Below, one piece after another: positions 1 to 5,673 of a stretch of DNA of 34,705 nucleotides. Source of the DNA: a virus; IMG/VR virus record IMGVR_UViG_3300032893_001296, positions 1-34,705 of that record. One strand, 5' to 3'. The notes below the pieces were generated by a model. That model was not told where the DNA came from. It worked only from the letters and a program-made list of their open reading frames with translations, and ran no database searches. Each line of letters opens with the position of its first letter. Position 1 is the first letter of the stretch. A program made the translations under genes and the position numbers.

Positions 1-18
1 GGGGCCTTCGAGCCATAG
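1..18 (+). CDS. C-terminal end of an upstream gene (partial)
   Basis: Reading from base 1 gives Gly-Ala-Phe-Glu-Pro and then a TAG stop at 16-18, followed 23 bases later by a strong terminator. In this phage gene order the gene before the scaffold is usually the portal, so this may be its last codons. Five residues cannot identify a protein, and another frame stays open until about base 54, so both the frame and the identity are inference. Confidence 0.3.
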   Translation, partial: GAFEP

Positions 19-40
19 CGACACCAACAGAGACTGGCGA

Positions 41-71
41 GGGCCGCTCCGGTGAGGGGGCGGCCCTTTTT
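41..71 (+). terminator. Rho-independent terminator before the scaffold gene
   Basis: GGGCCGCTCC (41-50) pairs with the mirror arm at 57-66 around a six-base loop, giving a ten-pair, mostly GC stem with one GU pair. Five T residues follow directly at 67-71. This is a textbook intrinsic terminator for rightward transcription. It ends the upstream (portal or terminase side) transcript, so the scaffold and capsid genes need their own promoter or processive antitermination. Confidence 0.8.
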
Positions 72-409
72 GCGTGGGGACGGAAGATTAAGAGCAAGAG
101 CAAGGAGCAAGAGCAAGAGCAAGGAGCAAGGGCAAGAGCAAGGAGCAAGAGCAAGAGCAAGGAGCAAGAGCAAGAGCAAGAGCAAGGGCAAGAGCAAGAG
201 CAAGGAGCAAGAGCAAGGAGCAAGAGCAAGAGGGGATGGTAGGGGGGGGGTGAAAGGCATCAAATGGGGCGGATCTCGTATAAAGACGGGGTGAAACGGG
301 GAACTGTCTCTTCCAATCGCCGCACATAGAGGCTAAGAGCCGAGTCAACGCAGCGGCTTCACGGGAGTGAGCCCACTCGGCGGTTCCGGGGAATCACACC
401 GGTGAATAC
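72..409 (+). other. Non-coding leader with GAGCAA repeats upstream of the scaffold gene
   Basis: No convincing gene lies here. The first part is the GAGCAA array (92-232), then a run of nine G at 242-250. A TATAAA at 279-284 could be a -10 box, but no good -35 box stands 16-18 bases before it. The open frames over the array code only Arg/Ser/Lys/Gln or Leu/Ala runs and look like by-products of the repeat. A late promoter should lie here because a terminator sits just upstream, but I cannot place it. Confidence 0.5.
92..232 (+). repeat. GAGCAA hexanucleotide array, copy 1
   Basis: About 140 bases consist almost only of GAGCAA units, with occasional GGAGCAA or GGGCAA variants that break strict periodicity. 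The same repeat returns at 14111-14200, again between two structural genes. The strand is pure purine apart from one C per unit. I associate such GAGCAA runs with Verrucomicrobiota genomes, from memory only. Confidence 0.9.
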
Positions 410-1810
410 ATGCAACCAAAGAAAATCCAGGAGTCGGGCGCCGCGGGGAAGCCCGGAGAAACAAACGCGAGAGCCACTAGCGTGGCGGCCAAAGCGCCTG
501 GCGGCGCGGCGGAGCAGCAGAATTTAACGGCGGACGGGATGGCAGCCTTGCTAAAGGCTGAGTTCGCGTCCGAGCGCGAAGCAGGCGAGGGCGAAGGAGT
601 CCGGCCCAAGCCCGCAAAACCAATTACCCCGAAAGGGGAGTCGGAAAACGGAGAACAGAACGCACCGGAGGAAGGCGGCGAGCAGAACGCGAACGCCGGA
701 GCCGGTGAGGGAGAGGGTGAACACCAGGAAGGCGCCGGCGAGGGCGCCGAGTTGACGGCCGAGCAGGCCGCCGAAGCAGTGGCCACGGCCGCAGCCAGGG
801 TGCAGGAGTTGGAAGACTCTGGCGCCGACGCGGCCGAGGTGGAGGCGGCACGAGCAGAGCTGCAGACCGCACAAGAGGCAGTGGAGGCCCTGGCCGCGGC
901 CGGCGAGGCCGGCGGCGAGGCGGAGCTGCCGCCGGAGCTGCAGCAGGCGATCGAGCAGTGGGAAGAGGCGAGCGGCGGGGAATTGCCGCCAGTGCTTCAG
1001 ACGCTGGTCGAACGGCGGATCAACCGGGCCGTGGCGCAACGGGACGCGGAGAAGGAACGGGCAGACCAGGCGGAGCAGCGGGCGACCGCGGCCGAGGCAC
1101 GAATGCAGGAGCTCGAGTCGGCCGGAGGCGCGGCAGCGGCCCCGGTGGTCGGCACGATGACGGAGAAGCAGCTCGAGGAGGTAGCCGCGAATGCCGAACG
1201 GTTTTTGGCGGACGCGGAGGCTTATCTCGACGACACCGCAACCCCGCAGGAGCGGGAGCGGATCGAGCGTTACATGGAGCGGAACCAGGTCGACGCAACC
1301 GGGCTGAAGCGGTCGGTGCGCGAGATGAGCCGCTACGTGACGACGCAGCTGCCGCAGCAGCAGGAGCGGCTCCGACAGTTCCGGACCCAGGAGAAGGCGT
1401 TCGAGCCGGAGGCGAAGAAGTACTTCCCCTGGCTGGATAACAAGGCGGCGCCGGAATACGCCATGGCGCAAGAGGTGTTCAAGACCATTCCCGACCTGAA
1501 GCAGCGCACGCCGGCGCACAGGCTGGTGCTGGGCGTGTATGTGCTGGGGCTGAAGCAGTTCAACGCCATGAAGGCGGCGCAGAAGGCCGGCGGCAAAGCC
1601 GGCGCGGCCGCCACGGCAACGAATGGCCGGCTCAAGGTGAAGCTGCCGGTGAAGGCGCCGGTGAAGGCGCCGGTGGCCGGGGCAGCAGCGCCCGCAGCCC
1701 GGGTGAACGGGAAGCGAGCAGCCGAAGACCAGGTGCGTTCAGAGTTCAATAAGCGTCCGACGGCAGAGGGTGTCGCGCGGTTATTCAAAATGGGACTCCA
1801 CGAAGCATAG
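410..1810 (+). CDS. Capsid scaffolding protein-like, acidic coiled coil (466 aa)
   Basis: The gene lies directly before the major capsid gene, the standard place for a scaffold, which would guide procapsid assembly in the cytoplasm. The N-terminal third is disordered and acidic (Glu/Gly/Ala rich, residues about 55-120). Long Ala/Glu/Gln heptad-like helices follow at about 115-165 and 195-240. The only conserved-looking part is about 325-385, with the motif AKKYFPWLDNK. The C-terminus is Lys/Ala/Pro rich with VKAPVKAPVAG repeats, a likely basic capsid-binding end. The start is the ATG at 410; the Shine-Dalgarno signal is weak. Bases 494-512 hold a copy of the palindromic GCGCCTGGCGGCGC element, translated as KAPGGAA. 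The function is inferred from position and composition, not from a catalytic motif. Confidence 0.65.
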   Translation: MQPKKIQESGAAGKPGETNARATSVAAKAPGGAAEQQNLTADGMAALLKAEFASEREAGEGEGVRPKPAKPITPKGESENGEQNAPEEGGEQNANAGAGEGEGEHQEGAGEGAELTAEQAAEAVATAAARVQELEDSGADAAEVEAARAELQTAQEAVEALAAAGEAGGEAELPPELQQAIEQWEEASGGELPPVLQTLVERRINRAVAQRDAEKERADQAEQRATAAEARMQELESAGGAAAAPVVGTMTEKQLEEVAANAERFLADAEAYLDDTATPQERERIERYMERNQVDATGLKRSVREMSRYVTTQLPQQQERLRQFRTQEKAFEPEAKKYFPWLDNKAAPEYAMAQEVFKTIPDLKQRTPAHRLVLGVYVLGLKQFNAMKAAQKAGGKAGAAATATNGRLKVKLPVKAPVKAPVAGAAAPAARVNGKRAAEDQVRSEFNKRPTAEGVARLFKMGLHEA

Positions 1811-1849
1811 CCCGGCCCGAGTGGCCAGGGTGAGTGGAAAGAGAATCAA

Positions 1850-2860
1850 ATGTTACTGGAGAAAAATGTAGTCGGTAAGAAAACGGACTGGGCGAATTAC
1901 ATCACCCTGGCCGATGAGCACGAGACACCGATGCTCCGGGTCCTGCCGAAGGGCCCGAAACCGGTGAACGTGGTGAAGAACTACCAGGCGGATACGTACA
2001 ATTCGCCGGTGCAGAACGCGTGGCCGGACGGCAAGGATTGGGACACGTTCCAATCGGCCGGCCAGAACCGGGCGCAGTTGAGCGCGCGGGTGCAGTGGTT
2101 CGTGAAGACGGCGGCAGTGTCGAAGCTGGCCGAGGACGTGACGGACACGGCGGGGATCGAGGACGAGCTCGCGCATGAAATCCCCAAGAAGATGACGGAA
2201 ATGGCGCGCGAGATGGAGGCGACGGCCGGGAGCGACAACGCGTCGAGCGCGGATGACGGGAGCACGGGGCACAAGTTCCGGGCGGCCGGGGCGTGGATCA
2301 GCAACCCGATGACGGCAGACGCCGACGTGGCGCCGCCTTCGACGATCCTGACGCCGACGGCGAGCATCAGCACGGCGACGAAGGCGAACACAACGGAGGA
2401 CGCCATCAAGGTGATCCTGCAGAACATGTGGCAGAACACGGGCAGCAAGTCGCTGAAGGTGGGGTTTGTGGGGTCGAGCCTGAAGAAGCGGTTCGGCGAG
2501 TTCCAGTTCTACATTCCGACCTCGACGAGCACGCAGAGCACCTGGCGGCTGACGGAGCGGCCGGAGTCGGGGACGACGCTGGGGAACATGGTGGACCGGT
2601 ATGACTCGGACTGGGGTCCGCTGGAGCTGCACATGAGCCGGTGGCTGGCGCACGAGAATTTCGGCGGCAGCGTGACCAAGGCGCAGTGGCGCGGGTATTT
2701 CATGAACCCGTCGCGGTGGAGCTGGCTGTGGAACCAGAAGCCGACGGTGTACAAGCCGGAGTTCAAAGGCGGTTCCTACAAGGCGGCGATCGACGCGATC
2801 GTGATGTTCCTGTGCTGGAATCCTGTGGGCGAAGGAAAGGTCGCCCCGAGCGACGCGTAA
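1850..2860 (+). CDS. Major capsid protein, SU10/DUF5309-like HK97 fold (336 aa)
   Basis: This protein should form the icosahedral shell. The start, with DWANYITLADEHETPMLRVL at about 13-32, matches what I recall of the SU10-type capsid family (DUF5309), whose members open with a segment on ADE-TP-ML. The length, the acidic alpha-helical spine near 95-125 (EDVTDTAGIEDELAHEIPKK) and the C-terminal beta segment (YKAAIDAIVMFL) are also as expected. It follows the scaffold by 39 bases and is preceded by GGAAAGAG as a ribosome binding site. No protease gene is seen between portal end and capsid within the window. Alternative HK97-fold families are possible, but capsid identity is well supported by neighbours. 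Confidence 0.85.
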   Translation: MLLEKNVVGKKTDWANYITLADEHETPMLRVLPKGPKPVNVVKNYQADTYNSPVQNAWPDGKDWDTFQSAGQNRAQLSARVQWFVKTAAVSKLAEDVTDTAGIEDELAHEIPKKMTEMAREMEATAGSDNASSADDGSTGHKFRAAGAWISNPMTADADVAPPSTILTPTASISTATKANTTEDAIKVILQNMWQNTGSKSLKVGFVGSSLKKRFGEFQFYIPTSTSTQSTWRLTERPESGTTLGNMVDRYDSDWGPLELHMSRWLAHENFGGSVTKAQWRGYFMNPSRWSWLWNQKPTVYKPEFKGGSYKAAIDAIVMFLCWNPVGEGKVAPSDA

Positions 2861-2880
2861 GCACCTGGCGGTGCGGCCAA
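2861..2880 (+). repeat. CACCTRGCGGTG palindromic element after the capsid stop
   Basis: GCACCTGGCGGTGCGG begins directly after the TAA stop of the capsid gene. CACC and GGTG form a short palindrome around TGGC. Related copies lie at 3894-3914, 21627-21645 and 21647-21664, and inside the scaffold gene at 494-512. It could act as a small RNA hairpin at the messenger 3' end. Confidence 0.7.
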
Positions 2881-2929
2881 GGCGGCTGCGCCGCGGGAAC
2901 AACCAAAAGAGCAAAGAGAAAACGAAACT

Positions 2930-3433
2930 ATGAAAATCATTCCTTTAGGGACTGAAGCGCGGGCGAACCTTGGGTTTTCCCACAAGGTGATCATCACGTA
3001 CGCGGACCTGACGTCGGCGGCGGCCAACCAGACGCTGACGTTTTTGCCAGACGCGACGACGCCGGGGCAGTTGCCGGCCGGGTTCGCGGTGATGCGGTCG
3101 GGCTACCGGCTGATCACGCCGTTCACGGGGAGCACGATCAGCGCGGCGACGCTGGACCTGGGCGATAAGGCGAGCGCGTCGCGGTACATCGCGGCGAACG
3201 CGACGGACCTCTACACGGCGTCGGGCACGAACACGAAGGACAGCGTGGTGAGCACGACGAGTTACGCATTCAGCAGCAAGGACGTGGCGGACACAAACGC
3301 GCAGCTGACGGCGAAAATCTCGGCCACGGGCGCGAATGTGAACGCGGCGACGGCGGGGCGGCTGGAGATTTACCTGCTGCTGGGCTGGATGGCGGACGGC
3401 GACCCGATCACCGAGCCGGGTATCACGGGTTAG
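2930..3433 (+). CDS. Putative head decoration or head fibre protein (167 aa)
   Basis: The gene sits right after the major capsid gene, the usual place of a decoration (cement) protein. The sequence is rich in Thr, Ala, Ser and Asn with alternating hydrophobic residues, as in beta-sandwich proteins: TLDLGDKASASRYIAAN at about 75-91 and RLEIYLLLGWM near 145-155. It has no signal peptide, membrane segment or catalytic motif. The start is the ATG at 2930, preceded by a purine-rich AAAGAGAAAACGAAACT. No family was recognised with certainty; role by position. Confidence 0.6.
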   Translation: MKIIPLGTEARANLGFSHKVIITYADLTSAAANQTLTFLPDATTPGQLPAGFAVMRSGYRLITPFTGSTISAATLDLGDKASASRYIAANATDLYTASGTNTKDSVVSTTSYAFSSKDVADTNAQLTAKISATGANVNAATAGRLEIYLLLGWMADGDPITEPGITG

Positions 3434-3463
3434 TTGGAGTTGGTGTTGTTGTTGGTTCCTACA

Positions 3464-3499
3464 TGGGGTGCGGGGCTATGAGGGTGGCTCCGCACCCCA
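3464..3499 (+). other. Strong hairpin between head genes
   Basis: TGGGGTGCGG at 3464-3473 is repeated as its exact reverse complement at 3490-3499; including flanking bases the stem reaches 13 pairs with one GU pair and a loop of about ten bases. No T run follows on either strand, so it is not a standard intrinsic terminator. It lies just before the ATG at 3507 and could slow ribosomes, protect messenger ends or lower expression of downstream genes relative to the capsid. Confidence 0.6.
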
Positions 3500-3506
3500 C
3501 TTAAAA

Positions 3507-3878
3507 ATGGAAATTGATCTGAGCCAGTTAAGCCAGGGCACGCGAGCGAAGGTCGACGAGATTTTCCGGCGGGACTTCGACCTGAAGGTGCTGAAGGCGG
3601 TGCGGCGGCAGACGCGGGCCGCGGCGGTGAACCACTTGTGCCGGCCGCGGGCGAAGGAGGGGTTCGGGGAGCGGACGTTCGAGATTGACGCGTATATCGA
3701 CGCGCTGTGGCGGAATTTCTACGGGAAGTCATACACGGAGGACAAGGATTTGATGCGGTTCCTGGCGAAGCGCAACCCGGAGATCCGGGTGCGGAGTCTG
3801 GGGACGCGGATCCAGGTGGGATGGGCACCGGGGGAGAAGAGCCGGTGGCGCCGGAAATATGAAAGGGCTGAAGGCTGA
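3507..3878 (+). CDS. Hypothetical structural-region protein (123 aa)
   Basis: A small charged, mainly helical protein beginning MEIDLSQLSQGTRAKVDEIF. It is basic, with many Arg and Lys, and aromatic residues in the middle (YIDALWRNFYGKSY). It has no membrane segment. The ATG at 3507 is preferred over an in-frame GTG at 3468 because the upstream stretch is a strong hairpin with a poor coding look. No clear ribosome binding site is visible. The stop codon TGA (3876-3878) lies inside a GGCTGAA repeat run, so the C-terminal Arg-Ala-Glu-Gly appears to be set by the repeat. I do not recognise the family; position suggests a head completion or neck role. Confidence 0.6.
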   Translation: MEIDLSQLSQGTRAKVDEIFRRDFDLKVLKAVRRQTRAAAVNHLCRPRAKEGFGERTFEIDAYIDALWRNFYGKSYTEDKDLMRFLAKRNPEIRVRSLGTRIQVGWAPGEKSRWRRKYERAEG

Positions 3879-3944
3879 AGGCTGAAGGCTGAAGCACCTA
3901 GCGGTGCGGCCACCAATAAAAGCACAGATGAACACGGATAAACG
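3866..3944 (+). repeat. Composite of three host-type repeats
   Basis: Four exact GGCTGAA units (3866-3893) run into a CACCTAGCGGTGCGGCCACC palindrome (3894-3914), and after a short AATAAAAG link comes CACAGATGAACACGGATAA (from 3923). The first repeat supplies the stop codon of the upstream gene, and the last ends a few bases before the ribosome binding site of the next gene. I link all three motifs from memory to Verrucomicrobiota genomes. Having three side by side in a 79-base phage gap is unusual. Confidence 0.8.
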
Positions 3945-3956
3945 AAAGGCGAGACG

Positions 3957-4229
3957 ATGAAACAATGGATTGGGAAAGAGGTGCTGTTTGAAGTGTCCGG
4001 GGACCCGCAACGGGATGGGCTCGTGTTTGACGGGAGAGTGAAGGAGCTTTCGCCGAGTGGGAAATTTGTTCGCATTGGCGGGACCTGGTACCGGACGGAC
4101 CGGGTGTCGGTGCTGGAAGAGGTGTCGGACGGGGTGAAAGCGGAGTCGGTCGCTGTGTGCGCGCCGACGGTGGTCGAGGCGCCTCCACCGGGACCGCCGG
4201 CGGAGGCGGGCAACGACCAGGCGGCTTGA
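3957..4229 (+). CDS. Hypothetical small phage protein (90 aa)
   Basis: The first 55 residues alternate hydrophobic and charged residues as in a small beta-barrel: KEVLFEVSGD, LVFDGRVKEL, KFVRIGGTWYRTDRVSVLEE. The last 35 residues are a flexible Pro/Ala/Glu tail. The start is the ATG at 3957 with GAAAGGCGAG upstream. It ends seven bases before the connector gene and is likely made with it. An SH3-like fold is a guess from pattern only. I do not recognise the family. Confidence 0.6.
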   Translation: MKQWIGKEVLFEVSGDPQRDGLVFDGRVKELSPSGKFVRIGGTWYRTDRVSVLEEVSDGVKAESVAVCAPTVVEAPPPGPPAEAGNDQAA

Positions 4230-4236
4230 GCGCGCG

Positions 4237-5334
4237 ATGAGGACGGTGAACTATAGCGAGATTCTGACCGGGTCGGCGGCGCTGGCGGGACTGGGGCCGA
4301 ACGATATCGGGATGGGGGAGCTCGCGTTGTTCACTACGTTCCACGACCGGCGCCTGCAGCAGGCCTGGGAAATCCACCGCTGGCCGGACCTGTGTCCGGT
4401 GGAGCAGCGGACGTTCCGGACACCGTGGAGCGCCTCGACGACGTATGCGGGGCCTACGACGACGGCGGCGGTGGAGGTGTATGACCCGGCGTCGGGGCAG
4501 TATTTCCAAAGCCTGCAGGGAGGGAACCTGAACAACGCGCCGACGACGAACGGGGTGGTGAACCTGGCGTGGTGGGCGGCGTCGATGACGGGCTACTCGG
4601 CGGAGCCGTGGGTGAGCGGGGCGGTCTATAGCGTGGGGGACCAGGTGCAGAACCCGACGGACCTGAACTACTACCAGTGCATCACGGCGCACACGGCTGG
4701 GGGAAGTTTTGACGCGTCGAAGTTCGGGCTGCTGACGCCGTTCAACCGGTATGTCGCGTACCAGCAGACGGACGTGACCGGGGCGGCCCTGACGCCGATC
4801 GGGGAATTTTTGCGGGCGTTCGACAAGGACCCGCGGGTGACGACGAAGCTGGTGGATATCCCGTTCTGGATTTCGCAGATGGGGGCGCAGTTCACGCAGG
4901 TGCGGGCGAACCTGGGGTTTGTGTGGCTGTATTACCGGAAGCAGCGGCCGTCGCTGCTGGGGGCGGCCTGGGACTCGACGCTCGTCTATACGTCTGGACA
5001 GCAGGTCTACTACGTGGGGACGGGCGCGGGGGCGGCCCCGATCGCGCCGGGGGTGGCGAACCTATTCACGGCGAACCAGACCACGACGGCGGGGGACAGC
5101 CCGGAGACGGCGGCCGCCAAATGGACGGTGGTGCCGATCCCTTACATTTTCCGTTCGTTCCTGATAGCGGCCGGCCACGCGGACTGGCTGCTGGCGGACG
5201 GGCAGAACGACAAGGCGGCGGCGCTCGAGGGAGCGGCGATGGCCTACTTGGAATTGGAGGCGGACAAGCTGAACCGGCAGCAGGGCCAGGGCGGCCGCCT
5301 CATCGCGAAAGCAACGAACCTATGCACAATGTAA
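4237..5334 (+). CDS. Head-tail connector (tail tubular A-like) with sugar-binding-like inserts (365 aa)
   Basis: The two ends look like a podoviral gp11/tail tubular protein A: the N-terminal helix (about 10-50, with ALFTTFHDRRLQQAWEI) and a C-terminal helical bundle (about 310-350, SFLIAAGHADWLLADGQNDK). Such proteins form a ring between portal and nozzle. The middle is unusual: three segments near 63-115, 128-165 and 250-305 follow a W-x-Y-x-x-G-D-x-V pattern, for example EPWVSGAVYSVGDQVQ and AAWDSTLVYTSGQQVYYV, reminiscent of small carbohydrate-binding modules of the CBM5/12 type. The gene begins seven bases after its neighbour, and its last 13 bases overlap the next gene. The connector call is moderate; the module call is pattern-based. 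Confidence 0.55.
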   Translation: MRTVNYSEILTGSAALAGLGPNDIGMGELALFTTFHDRRLQQAWEIHRWPDLCPVEQRTFRTPWSASTTYAGPTTTAAVEVYDPASGQYFQSLQGGNLNNAPTTNGVVNLAWWAASMTGYSAEPWVSGAVYSVGDQVQNPTDLNYYQCITAHTAGGSFDASKFGLLTPFNRYVAYQQTDVTGAALTPIGEFLRAFDKDPRVTTKLVDIPFWISQMGAQFTQVRANLGFVWLYYRKQRPSLLGAAWDSTLVYTSGQQVYYVGTGAGAAPIAPGVANLFTANQTTTAGDSPETAAAKWTVVPIPYIFRSFLIAAGHADWLLADGQNDKAAALEGAAMAYLELEADKLNRQQGQGGRLIAKATNLCTM

Positions 5335-5669
5335 AAATCATCGGAGCAGACCAGGCGACGGACAGCGGGGCACCCGTCGCGAGCCTGGTGGTCGTCACGG
5401 GGCCGGCGAAGCTGTACTCGGTGATGATCTTCAACACGGGGCCCAGCCAGTATTACATGGTTTTCGACGCGGCAGCGCTGCCGGCGGACGGGACGGTGCC
5501 GAAGGTGCCGCCGATCAAGGTGCTGACGGATAGCCAGGGGTCGATCGATTTCGGCGACGGGCGGCAGTTCAACGCGGGAATCGTGGTGTGCAACTCGAGC
5601 GGGGCGACGAGCAAGGCGATCGGTGCGGCAGACTCGTTCCTGAGTGTGACGTACCGGAAAACTAGCTAG
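5322..5669 (+). CDS. Small beta-rich minor virion protein (115 aa)
   Basis: Starts at ATG 5322 inside the end of the connector gene and reads MHNVKIIGADQATDSGAP. The body resembles small phage beta-sandwich proteins that carry the phrase VFDAAALPADGTVP followed by F-x-G-x-x-F and IVVCNSSG (about 48-97). I recall similar sequences among minor structural or tail-associated proteins, with no defined role. The 13-base overlap suggests translational coupling. No signal peptide is present, in contrast to the three genes that follow. Confidence 0.6.
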   Translation: MHNVKIIGADQATDSGAPVASLVVVTGPAKLYSVMIFNTGPSQYYMVFDAAALPADGTVPKVPPIKVLTDSQGSIDFGDGRQFNAGIVVCNSSGATSKAIGAADSFLSVTYRKTS

Positions 5670-5673
5670 GGCT

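Noticed and set aside
279-284. TATAAA as the late promoter
   Set aside because: No -35-like box at 16-18 bases upstream; a six-base AT match alone is not enough.
52-348. Open frames on both strands over the first GAGCAA array
   Set aside because: They code only Arg/Ala/Ser/Lys/Gln or Leu/Ala/Ser runs that follow from the repeat; no binding site and no family resemblance.
551-3897. Long minus-strand open frames opposite the scaffold, capsid and head genes
   Set aside because: Arg/Pro/His-rich shadow frames typical of GC-rich DNA opposite a real gene; no start signals and no recognisable domains.
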